From Amycolatopsis anabasis (GTDB lineage: Bacteria; Actinomycetota; Actinomycetes; Mycobacteriales; Pseudonocardiaceae), in assembly GCF_009765355.1 (NCBI RefSeq), contig NZ_VTHK01000029.1:1-64000 (forward strand): a stretch of 64,000 nt of DNA, given 5' to 3'. Below, in pieces: positions 54,748 to 63,531 of this stretch; the first letter of the stretch is position 1; every line of letters begins with the position of its first letter. Made by a program: the position numbers and the translations under genes. Under the pieces are notes generated by a model. The model saw nothing but the letters and a program-made list of their open reading frames with translations. It searched no databases and was not told where the DNA came from.

Positions 54748-55968
54748 ATGTTCTCAGCACGACGGCGTGCTGTGTCCGTTCTCGCCGCCGCGGCGCTCGC
54801 GGTGGCGGGGGTGATCGGCCTCGCTCAGCCCATCGCCGCGGCCGACGGCCTGCCGCCCAATCCCCGGGACGATCCGTTCTACGCCCAGCCGAGCCCGTTC
54901 CCGGACGTCGCGCCCGGCACCATCCTGGACTCGCGGAAGAGCACCGTGCGGGCCCTCGCGATTCCGCTTCCATTCCAAGCGTGGCAAGTGAAGTACCGCT
55001 CCACCGATACCCACGGGAAACCGATCGCGAACGTCGCGACGATCATGCAGCCGCTCGGCGAGGCCCCGGCCGGTGGCCGCAAACTGGTCTCGTACCAGAC
55101 CGCGCAGGACGGGCTCACCACCGACTGCGCGCCGTCCTACTCGCTGGCCACCGGGCTGAACGTGCCGGCGGCCGAACTCGGGCTCATGGGGCCGTTGCTG
55201 CTGGCCGGGTACACCGTGGTGACCGCGGACTACGAGGGCCCCGAATCGCAGTGGGCCGCCGCGATCAACAGCGGCCACGGGGTGCTGGACGGGATCCGGG
55301 CCGCGCAGAACTTCCCGCCCGCCGGGCTCAACGGCCCGGCGACGCCGACCGCGCTCTGGGGCTACTCCGGCGGCGCGCTGGCCAGTTCCTGGGCCAACGA
55401 ACTGCAGCCGGACTACGCGCCGGAACTGAAGTTCGCCGGGGTGGCCGCGGGCGGGGTTCCGGCCGACATCGACTACGTGGCCCGCCGGATCGACGGCGGC
55501 CCGTTGTCCGGAATCTATCTCGGCGCCGCGATCGGCCTGTCCCGGGCTTATCCCGAGATCGACACGAGCACCCTGCTCAACGAGGCGGGCAAGAAGGCGT
55601 TCGAGGAGGTCGGCCGGACCTGCATCGCCCAGTTCGCGGTGTCGCACGCGTTCCGGAAGATGAGCGAGTTCGTCACGGTGCCCGAACTGCTGGACGTCCC
55701 GGCGGTCAAGAAGGTGATCGCCGAGAACACCATGGGCCGGTTCCGCCCGGGCGCTCCGATCTACTACTACCAGGGCGTTTTCGACGAGCTGACCTTCGCC
55801 GAACCGGTGGACCGGCTGGTGGCGAAGTACTGCTCGCAGGGCGTTCCAGTGCAGTACCGGAAAGAAATCGGGGAACACGGCAGTGTCGCGGTGACCGGCG
55901 CTCCGGGGGCCATGGCCTACCTGAACGATCGGTTGTCCGGAAAACCGGCGCCGAGCAACTGCACGTGA
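54748..55968 (+). CDS. Secreted lipase (LIP family)
   Basis: The 406-residue protein has an N-terminal signal peptide (RRRAVSVLAAAALAVAGVIG, likely cut after IAAA). The alpha/beta-hydrolase nucleophile elbow GYSGGA has its Ser near residue 211. The family resembles secretory lipases of the CalA/LIP type: YQTAQDGLTTDCAPSYSL, an Asp in GVFDELTFAEPVDRL and a His in GEHGSVAVTG complete the triad. ATG follows GGAGGAG closely. It is divergent from a TetR gene with operators between them, so induction by lipid or ester is likely. Confidence 0.9.
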   Translation: MFSARRRAVSVLAAAALAVAGVIGLAQPIAAADGLPPNPRDDPFYAQPSPFPDVAPGTILDSRKSTVRALAIPLPFQAWQVKYRSTDTHGKPIANVATIMQPLGEAPAGGRKLVSYQTAQDGLTTDCAPSYSLATGLNVPAAELGLMGPLLLAGYTVVTADYEGPESQWAAAINSGHGVLDGIRAAQNFPPAGLNGPATPTALWGYSGGALASSWANELQPDYAPELKFAGVAAGGVPADIDYVARRIDGGPLSGIYLGAAIGLSRAYPEIDTSTLLNEAGKKAFEEVGRTCIAQFAVSHAFRKMSEFVTVPELLDVPAVKKVIAENTMGRFRPGAPIYYYQGVFDELTFAEPVDRLVAKYCSQGVPVQYRKEIGEHGSVAVTGAPGAMAYLNDRLSGKPAPSNCT

Positions 55969-55977
55969 TCGCCACCC

Positions 55978-56002
55978 GTGCGGCGGCTGTCGGCCGCCGC
56001 AC
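55978..56002 (+). terminator. Terminator after the lipase gene
   Basis: GTGCGGCGGC (55978-55987) and GCCGCCGCAC (55993-56002) form a perfect 10-bp stem with a 5-nt loop, 10 nt after the lipase stop. No T run follows. Confidence 0.65.
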
Positions 56003-56023
56003 GGAGGCGGCAGGCTGAAATGA

Positions 56024-57584
56024 ATGGGAGTCGGCCGGCAGCAACATCTCAATCAGGCCCTGATGCGTATTCCGCGCCGAGCGGAAAGCACCGATCGGGC
56101 CACCCTCAGCAAAACGTTCGTGGCCGCGGGATCGTTTTCCGCGATGCTGCATTCGACGGACCACCAGATCATCTACGGGCGGCGGGGCGCCGGTAAGACC
56201 CACGCGTTGCTGCATCTGAGTGATCTGGTCGATCACACCGGCGATATCGCGGTCTACCTCGATCTGCGCACCATCGGCTCGGCCGGGGGAATCTACGCGG
56301 ACAACTCGCTCAGCCCCGCGGTGCGCGGCACCCACCTGCTGGTGGACACCCTGGAGGCGATCCACGAGGAACTCCTCGTGGTGGCCATCGACCGCGAATT
56401 CGGCAACGAGCGGCTGCTGCCCGCGCTGGACGCGCTGGCCGAATCGGCGACCGTGGTGCAGGTCGTCGGGGAGGTCGAGCAGGAGGTCACGCTCGGCGGC
56501 TCGACGGAGTCCTCGAGCGGTGCCGAACTGGCCGTGTCGCCGCAAGCGAAGGTGACGCTGGGCCACCGCCGGTCGGCGACCGCGGAGAGCCGGTTGCGCC
56601 GCACCGGGACCGAGCGGCACCACGTGGTCTTCGGCCCGCTCGGGCGGGCGCTGCGCGGTGTGGTCCGGGCGTTCGGCACCGCGCGCCTGTGGCTGCTGCT
56701 GGACGAGTGGAGCAGCGTTCCGCTGGATCTGCAGCCGCTGCTGGCCGATCTGCTGCGCCGCAGCGTGCTGCCGACCCCGGGGATCACCGTCAAGATCGGA
56801 GCCATCGAACGCCGGTCGCGGTTCCGCCAGCCGCTGCCCGGCGGGGATCAGGTGGGCATCGAGGTCGGTGCGGACGCCGCGTCGGCGGTGAGCCTCGACG
56901 ACGCCATGATCTTCGACGACGCCCGGACCCGCGCGCAGGAGTTCTTCGGCCGGCTCTTCCACAACCACGCCCACACCCGGCTGGCCACGATGATCCCCGA
57001 TCCGCCGCCGGACGCGCACAGCTTCGTCGAGGAGGTCCTTCCGCCCGAGCGCCTTCCCGGAACTGGTCCGGGCGGCCGAGGGGGTGCCGCGCGACGCGAT
57101 CAACATCGCGGCCCTGGCCGCGCAGCACGCCCACGACGAACCGATCGCGCTGCGGGACGTGCGGCTCGCCGCCCGGGACTGGTACCTGCGCGACAAACAG
57201 GCCGCGATCAGCGCCGACGAGCCCGCGCGCAGGCTGCTGAAGGGCCTGGTCGACGAGGTGGTCGGCAAGCGCCATTCCCGGACCTTCCTGCTCGACCAGC
57301 TGGCCGGCGCGCGGCACGCGATGATCGAGGAGCTCTACGACGCGCGGCTGCTGCACGTGCTGCGCCGCGGCATCGTGGACCGGAAGAGCCCGGGCACCCT
57401 CTACGACGGGTTCGCGATCGACTACGGCTGCTACGTCTCGCTGCTCGTCGGCGGGGACGCCAGCTCGCGGCCCCGGGGACGGGGAAGCTGGCTCAACTCG
57501 CCCAAGGGGGTGCCGCCGGACGGGTTCAGCCTCGCCCGGGAGGCGGTCGACCTGTCCGCGCTGGTGTCCGTTGTGGACGGTTAG
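56024..57584 (+). pseudogene. ORC/CDC6-like AAA ATPase, interrupted by a frameshift
   Basis: The first frame carries Walker A YGRRGAGKTHALLHLS (near 50), YLDLRTIGSAGG and Walker B LWLLLDEWSSVPLD (near 227). This is the pattern of the actinobacterial ORC-CDC6-type ATPases (usually about 500 residues). At about 57,038 the homologous reading moves to another frame: ...SFVEEV continues as FRPSAFPELVRAAEGVPRDA in the frame ending at 57584. A net +1 shift (one extra or two missing bases in GGTCCTTCC) is implied. Joined, the product is about 520 residues. It is a pseudogene, a sequencing error or, less likely, programmed frameshifting. Cellular role unknown. Confidence 0.75.
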
Positions 57585-58660
57585 AGGTCGAGGGTCACCG
57601 TGCCGCCGCGGGACCGGGAAACGCAGATGAGCATGGTGTCGGCGCGTTCGGTGCCGGTCAGCGCGCCGTCGCGGTGCTCGACCTCGCCGGACAGCACGCG
57701 GACCTTGCAGGTGCGGCAGAACCCCTGCCGGCACGAGTACGCGACGTCCGGCAGCGCCTCGCGTACCACCTCGAGCGCGGACCGGTCCGCGGGCACGTCC
57801 AGGATGCGGCCGCTGCGGTGCAGTGCGATCCGGAACGGTTTGCCGTCCACGATCGGCGGCGCGGAGAACCGTTCGAAGTGGACCGCCTTCGCCCCGCTCG
57901 CCGGGAGGTCGACCCGGACGCTGGTGATCATCGGGATCGGCCCGCAGCAGTACACCGTCGCGCCCGGACGGACGCCTTCGAGGAGTTCGGCGCCGGAGGC
58001 CGGGATGCCGTATTCGGTGTCCGGCCGGATCCAGATCCGGTCCGGGTCCAGTTCGGCGAGTTCCGCGCGGAACGGCATCGAGCCGAGGTCCCGGCCGGTG
58101 TACACCAGGCGCCAGTCGTCACCCCGGGCGGCGGCGCGGCGCACCATCGGCAGGATCGGCGTGATCCCGATGCCACCGGCGATGAACAGGTAGGACTCGC
58201 ACCGCACGAACGGGAAGGCGTTGCGCGGACCCCGCACGGTCAGCAGCATTCCGGCCCAGAGGGTGTCGTGCACCTCGCGCGAACCCCCGCCGCCGTCGGC
58301 GATCCGGCGCACCGCGACGCGGTAGGCGAACCGGTCGTCGGGGTCGCCGCACAGCGAATACTGCCGGATCCGGCCCGACGGCAGCCGGAGGTCGAGGTGC
58401 GCGCCGGGCCGCCAGAAGGGCAAGGGGCCGCCCTCCGGGGCGGTGAGCCGGAGGCTCACCACGCCCTCGGCCTCGGCGCGCACCTCTTCGATGCGCAGTC
58501 GCAGGTCGCGGTCGACCTCGGCGACCGGTGGCCGTCTGCGCCCGCTGAACCGGCTGATCCGCGCGTAGGCGGCGATGGCCGCGCTCAGCGGGCGCAGCAT
58601 CCGATCGGGATGCGGGCGGCCACGCAGATCCTGGGGAAACCGCGGCAGTTCGGTCACCAC
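57581..58660 (-). CDS. Flavin/2Fe-2S oxidoreductase (phthalate-dioxygenase-reductase type)
   Basis: The 359-residue electron-transfer protein has a flavin domain with RQYSLCGDP (RxYS motif), an NAD-binding domain with FIAGGIGITPILPM and YCCGPIPMI, and a C-terminal plant-type 2Fe-2S domain CRQGFCRTCKVRVL plus a downstream Cys (MLICVSRS). It passes electrons from NAD(P)H to an oxygenase. It is the third gene of an operon with a Baeyer-Villiger monooxygenase and a diiron-like protein; the latter is the likely electron acceptor. GTG 58660 (GGAG upstream) or 58657 starts it, 12 bp after the previous stop. Confidence 0.88.
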   Translation of the reverse strand: MVTELPRFPQDLRGRPHPDRMLRPLSAAIAAYARISRFSGRRRPPVAEVDRDLRLRIEEVRAEAEGVVSLRLTAPEGGPLPFWRPGAHLDLRLPSGRIRQYSLCGDPDDRFAYRVAVRRIADGGGGSREVHDTLWAGMLLTVRGPRNAFPFVRCESYLFIAGGIGITPILPMVRRAAARGDDWRLVYTGRDLGSMPFRAELAELDPDRIWIRPDTEYGIPASGAELLEGVRPGATVYCCGPIPMITSVRVDLPASGAKAVHFERFSAPPIVDGKPFRIALHRSGRILDVPADRSALEVVREALPDVAYSCRQGFCRTCKVRVLSGEVEHRDGALTGTERADTMLICVSRSRGGTVTLDL

Positions 58661-58671
58661 ATCCGCTCCGG

Positions 58672-59550
58672 TCAATGGGCCGCTTCGGCCGCCCGCGCGG
58701 CCGGCGAACTCGCCAGGTAGGCCACGGCCTGATCGGTGGATCCGGTTTGCGACGGGTGGTACGAGCGTTTGAAGTACGGCCAGATCTCCCGGAGTAGGGC
58801 CACCGTGGTCGGCAGCGTCCCGCGCTTTCCCGCGCGGAAGAAGTCCCGCCAGCGCGCCTTCGCCCGGCCGCGCAGTTCGGGGTCGTGGCGCATCAGGTAG
58901 CGGGTGCCGCGCACGAAGATCCAGGCGAGGGCCGGGGTCACCAGCAGCATGCTCCGGATCCGGCGGGGGTAGCGGCCGTCGAGGTGCTGGAACAGGTCGA
59001 AGGCGACCGAGCGGTGCTCGACCTCCTCGGCGGCGTGCCAGCGGAGCAGGTCGAGCATGGTCGGATCGGCGTGGTCGAGCGCGTGCGCGTCGAGCATCCA
59101 CTGGCCGAGGAACGCGGTGTAGTGCTCGATCGCGGCGACCGCGGCGAGGCGCTCGATCAGCCATTCTTCCCGGGCCTTGCCGGTCAGTTCGCGGTCGCCG
59201 AGCAGCTTGCGGAAGATCCATTCCATCTGGCGGTTGAACGGTTTCGTGTCCAGGCCGCGGGAATCGAGGTGATCGGCGGCCCCGGCGTGCGCCTCGGCGT
59301 GCATGGCCTCCTGGCCGATGAACCCGAGAACATCCTCGCGCAGCCGGTCGTCCTTGATCAGCGGGACGGCCTGTTTGAAGATCTCGACGAACCACCGCTC
59401 GCCCTCGGGCAGCGCGAGGTGCAGGACGTTGAGCGTGTGGCCGGTCTGCGGTTCACCGGGGACCCAGTGCATCGGCAGGCTCGACCAGTCGAACTTCACG
59501 TCCCGTGCGTGCAGGACGATTTGTTCCTGCTCGTGGGGCTGGGCGCTCAT
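58672..59550 (-). CDS. PF10118-type putative metal-dependent hydrolase (diiron-like)
   Basis: The 292-residue helical protein has paired Glu/His motifs of a four-helix diiron site: GQEAMHAEAHAG, AAIEHYTAFLG and HAAEEVEHRSVAFD. The family is annotated as predicted metal-dependent hydrolase, but the ligand pattern and the adjacent ferredoxin reductase suggest an oxygen-activating enzyme. ATG 59550 overlaps the monooxygenase stop by one base (TGATG). Reaction unknown. Confidence 0.83.
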   Translation of the reverse strand: MSAQPHEQEQIVLHARDVKFDWSSLPMHWVPGEPQTGHTLNVLHLALPEGERWFVEIFKQAVPLIKDDRLREDVLGFIGQEAMHAEAHAGAADHLDSRGLDTKPFNRQMEWIFRKLLGDRELTGKAREEWLIERLAAVAAIEHYTAFLGQWMLDAHALDHADPTMLDLLRWHAAEEVEHRSVAFDLFQHLDGRYPRRIRSMLLVTPALAWIFVRGTRYLMRHDPELRGRAKARWRDFFRAGKRGTLPTTVALLREIWPYFKRSYHPSQTGSTDQAVAYLASSPAARAAEAAH

Positions 59551-61037
59551 CACGCCGCCGCCTTGGCCTTCGCCCGGCCGGACAGTTCGTAGTCGCTCGC
59601 GTTGACCTTGCGGGTGACCATCCAGTACCGCCAGGTGAAACCGGGCCAGATGGTGCGGTTGACGCCCTTGGCGTCGAGGTACCAGCTCTTGCAGCCACCC
59701 TGCGTCCAGACGCCCTTGACCAGCTTGTCCTGGATCTCGGCCTGGAAGCGGTTCTGCACCTCCGGCCGCACGTCGACCGCGGCGGCCTGGTGCCGTTCGG
59801 CGAGTTTGATCGCGTCCACCACGTACCGGGACTGCGACTCGATCATGAACACCACCGAGTTGTGCCCGAGCGCGGTGTTCGGGCCGAGCAGGAAGAACAG
59901 GTTGGGGAACCCGGACACGGTGATGCCCATATGGGTCCGCATGCCCTCGGCCGCCCATTCCTTGGCCAGGCTCCGGCCGTCGACCCCGGTGATGTCCAGG
60001 TACTCCAGCGCGTCGGTGACGTGGAAGCCGGTGCCGTAGATGATCGCGTCGACCTCGTGCTCGACCCCGGCGCCGTCCACCACGCTGTGCTCGCGGATCT
60101 CGGCGATGCCGTCGGTGATGACGTCCACATTGGACCGGTTCAGCGCGGGGTAGTAGTCGTTGGAGATCAGCACCCGCTTGCAGCCCATGGTGTAGTCCGG
60201 GGTGACCTTGCGCCGGAGCGCGGGATCCTGGACGTGCTTGGCGATGTGCCGTTTGGCGATCAGTTCGCCCGCCTTCATCAGGCGGGGGTGCCCGTTGAAG
60301 CCGATCGCGCGCGCTTCGAGGAACCAGTAGAGCAGGTTCCGGTAGGCGCGCTGGGCGCCGGGCACGGCCTTGAACAGGGTTTTGGACCAGTTCGGCATCG
60401 CGTGGTCGGGTTTGGGCATGATCCACGGTGGCGTCCGCTGGAACAGGTGCAGTTCGGCCACGTCCGGCGCGATCTGCGGCACGAACTGGATCGCGCTGGC
60501 CCCGGTGCCGACCACCGCGACCCGCTTGCCGGTCAGGTCGTACTCGTGGTTCCACTGCGCGGAGTGCCAGGTCTGCCCCTGGAACCTCTCGATTCCCGGC
60601 AGGGCGGGGATCTGCGGGATGTGCAGGCCGCCGACGCCGGAGACGAGGAACTGCCCGACGAACTCCTCACCGGATTTGGTGCTGACCACCCAGTTGTGCT
60701 CGTCGGAGTCCCAGCGCGCGCCGGTGATCTCCACGCCGAAGCGGATCTTGTCGCGCAGCCGGTACTTGTCGGTCACGCGCCGGAGGTAGTCCCAGATCTC
60801 CGGCTGCGGGGAGAAGGAACGCGACCAGTTCGGGTTCTGCTCGTAGGAGAACGAGTACATGTGCGACTGGACGTCGCAGGCGCAGCCGGGGTAGGTGTTG
60901 TCCCGCCACGTGCCGCCGACGTCGAGCGCCTTCTCCAGGATCACGTAGTCGTGGATTCCGGCCTTCTGCAGCTGGATCGCCTGGCCGAGCCCGGAAAACC
61001 CGGTACCGACGATCACGACCTTCACCCGAGTGCCCAT
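59550..61037 (-). CDS. Baeyer-Villiger-type flavin monooxygenase
   Basis: The 495-residue enzyme has an FAD Rossmann site VVIVGTGFSGLGQAIQL, the BVMO fingerprint FQGQTWHSAQW (FxGxxxHxxxW) and the NADPH Rossmann site VAVVGTGASAIQFV. It would insert oxygen next to a ketone or oxidise heteroatoms using NADPH. ATG 61037 has a GGAGG ribosome binding site. It heads the operon with the diiron-like protein and reductase. A strong inverted repeat lies over its promoter. Confidence 0.92.
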   Translation of the reverse strand: MGTRVKVVIVGTGFSGLGQAIQLQKAGIHDYVILEKALDVGGTWRDNTYPGCACDVQSHMYSFSYEQNPNWSRSFSPQPEIWDYLRRVTDKYRLRDKIRFGVEITGARWDSDEHNWVVSTKSGEEFVGQFLVSGVGGLHIPQIPALPGIERFQGQTWHSAQWNHEYDLTGKRVAVVGTGASAIQFVPQIAPDVAELHLFQRTPPWIMPKPDHAMPNWSKTLFKAVPGAQRAYRNLLYWFLEARAIGFNGHPRLMKAGELIAKRHIAKHVQDPALRRKVTPDYTMGCKRVLISNDYYPALNRSNVDVITDGIAEIREHSVVDGAGVEHEVDAIIYGTGFHVTDALEYLDITGVDGRSLAKEWAAEGMRTHMGITVSGFPNLFFLLGPNTALGHNSVVFMIESQSRYVVDAIKLAERHQAAAVDVRPEVQNRFQAEIQDKLVKGVWTQGGCKSWYLDAKGVNRTIWPGFTWRYWMVTRKVNASDYELSGRAKAKAAA

Positions 61038-61073
61038 TCGTGGTCCTCCACGCCATTGCGGATCTTGCTCCGG

Positions 61074-61100
61074 GTAGCTGTTACCATGAGTAACAGCTAC
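61074..61100. promoter_or_regulatory. Perfect 11-bp inverted repeat, operator of the BVMO operon
   Basis: GTAGCTGTTAC (61074-61084) and GTAACAGCTAC (61090-61100) are exact reverse complements around CATGA. On the minus strand a promoter TTGGGA (61106-61101), 17-bp spacer, TAACAG (61083-61078) overlaps it. A dimeric TetR- or MarR-type repressor is expected; none is encoded next to it in the window. Confidence 0.75.
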
Positions 61101-61134
61101 TCCCAAGTAGCATGAGGGATGGGTGCTTGCCCTG

Positions 61135-62568
61135 TCAAGCAGGTGGCTCGGCGGGGCAGGAGGCGTCCGCGCGGGTGCCGTGGACCAGGAAGTTCGTCAC
61201 CGAATCCTTGCCGCACCGGTTCTGGCCGACGAGCAGGTAGACGCCGTGGCCGCCCTGGTCGACGGTCACCAGGCGAGCGCGGCCCCCGAAGGCGGCGCGC
61301 AGGCTCCGGGCGCCGGCGAGCGGCGTGATCGGATCGCGCAGGTTCTGCACGATCAGGACGTTCGACGGTCCGCGGCCGCCGATCCGCACCGGCGGCTCGA
61401 TCGGGTCGACGGGCCAGAAGGCGCAGGGCGAGATGTTCGCGGCGGCCGCGCCGAACATCGGGAAGCGCACCCGGTCCCGCTCGACCGCGCGAACGTAGTG
61501 CCCGACCGATGCGGGCCAGTCCGCGTCGTTGCAGATCACGTGCGTCTGCGCGGAGAGGACGTTGTCGGTCGGCGCGATCCGGGGCTGGTGTTCCCGGTCC
61601 GCAGCCTGCCACCGCCGGGCCAGTTCGGGGAACTGGTCGTCGCTGCTCATCCGGCCGGTGAGCGCGTCCAGGGTGCCGCCCCGGAAATCGGGTCCGAGTC
61701 TTTCGGCGAGTTCGAAGTACTTGGCGGTGACCTGCTCCGGCGTGTCGCCGAGGTGGTAGGTCTGCGCCCTGGCCGCGGCCCAGCGCGCGAAGTCCGGGAA
61801 CCTCTCCTGGAAGCCCGCCCCGATCCGGCGGAACTGGGTTTCGTCCATCCCGCCGCTCCCGACCGCGCTGTCCAGCAGGACGCGGTCGGTTCGCGCCGGG
61901 AACAGTGCGGCGTAGACCGCGCCGAGGTAGGTTCCGTAGGAAACCCCGAGATAGGAAGCCTTCCGCTCGTTCAGCGCGGCCCGGATCCGGTCCATGTCCC
62001 GAGCCGTGTTCGCGGTGCTGATGAACGGAAGCAGCTTCCCGCTGTCGTTCTTCCCGCAGTTTTCGGCAACCCGCCTGACCAGGGCGGCATGCCGCACCAC
62101 GTCGCCGGCGTTCCGCGGGTACGGTTGAACGGAACTTCCGTATTCTCGCGGAATGTCGCAGCCGACCGGCGTGCTTTCCCCGACCCCGCGCGGGTCGAAG
62201 CCGATCAGATCGTACGAGTCGCGCACGCTCTGCGGCAGCCCGAGCGGTATTCCCCGGGCAGGCATGAGCAGACTGGGAATCCCCGGCCCGCCGTTGTTCA
62301 TCAGCAGAATTCCCCGGCGTTTCTCGGGTTTCGCGCTGGCCAGCCGCGAAATCGTCAAGTCGATCGTCCGCCCGGCGGGATCCCGGTAGTCGAGCGGTAC
62401 GCGAACCTTGGCGCACCGCAGCCCGTGGAGGGGAATGTCGGCGGGATTCGGGCAGTCCTGCCAGTCCAGCGCGGTTCCGCCCGGTGCGGCGTGGGCGGGT
62501 GTCGTGGACAGGAGGAGCGCGACGAGGACGGCGAGCCCTCGGGAGATTCGGCGAGTTCTTGTTCGCAT
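61135..62568 (-). CDS. Secreted alpha/beta hydrolase, tripeptidyl-aminopeptidase-like
   Basis: The 477-residue protein has a signal peptide (RGLAVLVALLLSTTPAHAAP). The oxyanion region is MNNGGPGIPSLL, the nucleophile elbow GVSYGTYLGAVYA (Ser near 211). A C-terminal TAP-like domain has the Asp in VQNLRDPITPL and the His in DQGGHGVYLL. It matches the secreted SGNH-unrelated tripeptidyl aminopeptidase/protease family of streptomycetes (PF08386 C-terminal domain). Four Cys near the C-terminal half may form disulphides. It lies upstream of the BVMO operon, same strand, 98-bp gap. Confidence 0.9.
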   Translation of the reverse strand: MRTRTRRISRGLAVLVALLLSTTPAHAAPGGTALDWQDCPNPADIPLHGLRCAKVRVPLDYRDPAGRTIDLTISRLASAKPEKRRGILLMNNGGPGIPSLLMPARGIPLGLPQSVRDSYDLIGFDPRGVGESTPVGCDIPREYGSSVQPYPRNAGDVVRHAALVRRVAENCGKNDSGKLLPFISTANTARDMDRIRAALNERKASYLGVSYGTYLGAVYAALFPARTDRVLLDSAVGSGGMDETQFRRIGAGFQERFPDFARWAAARAQTYHLGDTPEQVTAKYFELAERLGPDFRGGTLDALTGRMSSDDQFPELARRWQAADREHQPRIAPTDNVLSAQTHVICNDADWPASVGHYVRAVERDRVRFPMFGAAAANISPCAFWPVDPIEPPVRIGGRGPSNVLIVQNLRDPITPLAGARSLRAAFGGRARLVTVDQGGHGVYLLVGQNRCGKDSVTNFLVHGTRADASCPAEPPA

Positions 62569-62612
62569 GCCTCGAATCTGGCGTGCTTCGTGCGCGGGGT
62601 GCAGCCCCGAAG

Positions 62613-62631
62613 GTCAGGCCTCGCCCCTGAC
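62613..62631 (-). terminator. Weak hairpin after the uronate dehydrogenase gene
   Basis: GTCAGG (62613-62618) and CCTGAC (62626-62631) form a 6-bp stem with a 7-nt loop between two minus-strand genes. It may be a weak terminator. Confidence 0.3.
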
Positions 62632-62671
62632 GAAGGTAAGGCACTCGGCGCGCGAACGTTGAACTCGTGGG

Positions 62672-63499
62672 TTAGAGGGGATTCGGTTCGCCCAGGGGGG
62701 CGGTGCAGAAGGGACCGCCGACGTAGTTCGAGGTCGGGGTTTCCGGCATCGGGTTGCCGCCGAGCAGTTCGCCGGCGTACTTCTCGGCGTCGTCCAGGGA
62801 GCGGTAACCCAGGGATTCGGCTTCCCGCAACGAGAAGACTCCGCGGGTGTTCTTCGAGACGCCCCAGATCAAGCGGTAGCCCGGGGACGGGGCGCTCAGG
62901 CACGCCTCGAAAAGGCGGGCGCCGTCGTCGGGGGAGAGCCAGGTGATCAGGCCGCGCGGGCCGAGCGGGTGCGGGGTTTCGAAGCAGGAGCCGATCCGGA
63001 TCGCGATCACGTCCATGCCGAAGCGCGAGTGGTACAGGCTGCCCAGGGCTTCGATGGCGGCCTTGCTCACCCCGTAGTAGGTGTCCGGGCGGGGGCTGGA
63101 ATCGGCGGGCAGGCCGGGCGAACCCGCTTCGTCGATCGTGCGGAAGCCGACGGAATGGTTGCTGGAGGCCAGGATCACCCGGGGGACCCCGGCGGCGCGG
63201 GCGGCTTCCAGCACGGTGTGGGTGCCGTGGATGTTGACCTCGACCGTATCCGCCCAGGTGTTCTCCCGGCTGAGGCCGCCGAGGTGGATCAGGGCGTCCA
63301 CGCCCGCGCAGGCGTCGGCCATGGCGGCCGGATCGGTGACCGAGCCGGTGCGCGGCTCGACCGGTTCGCCGGGTTCGGCGGGGGCGAGCGGCCGGAGGTC
63401 GAGGAGGCGCAGGATCCTGCCTTCGCGGCGCAGGCGCGGACGCATCAGGGTGCCGATCACGCCGGCGGCGCCGGTGATCAGGACGCGCTGGTCTGCCAT
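62672..63499 (-). CDS. udh: Uronate dehydrogenase-like SDR/epimerase-fold protein
   Basis: The 275-residue protein has the Rossmann motif VLITGAAGVIGTLMRPRL, HLGGLSRENTW, the signature ASSNHSVGFR (the Ser-Ser-Asn-His stretch of uronate dehydrogenases) and the catalytic YGVSK. Udh oxidises galacturonate or glucuronate to aldarolactone with NAD. It is preceded by an IclR regulator on the same strand (32-bp gap), typical of a sugar-acid catabolic unit. ATG 63499 follows a GAGGAAAG purine run. Confidence 0.85.
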   Translation of the reverse strand: MADQRVLITGAAGVIGTLMRPRLRREGRILRLLDLRPLAPAEPGEPVEPRTGSVTDPAAMADACAGVDALIHLGGLSRENTWADTVEVNIHGTHTVLEAARAAGVPRVILASSNHSVGFRTIDEAGSPGLPADSSPRPDTYYGVSKAAIEALGSLYHSRFGMDVIAIRIGSCFETPHPLGPRGLITWLSPDDGARLFEACLSAPSPGYRLIWGVSKNTRGVFSLREAESLGYRSLDDAEKYAGELLGGNPMPETPTSNYVGGPFCTAPLGEPNPL

Positions 63500-63531
63500 G
63501 GAAATCTCGCTTTCCTCGGGAATCGACGGGT

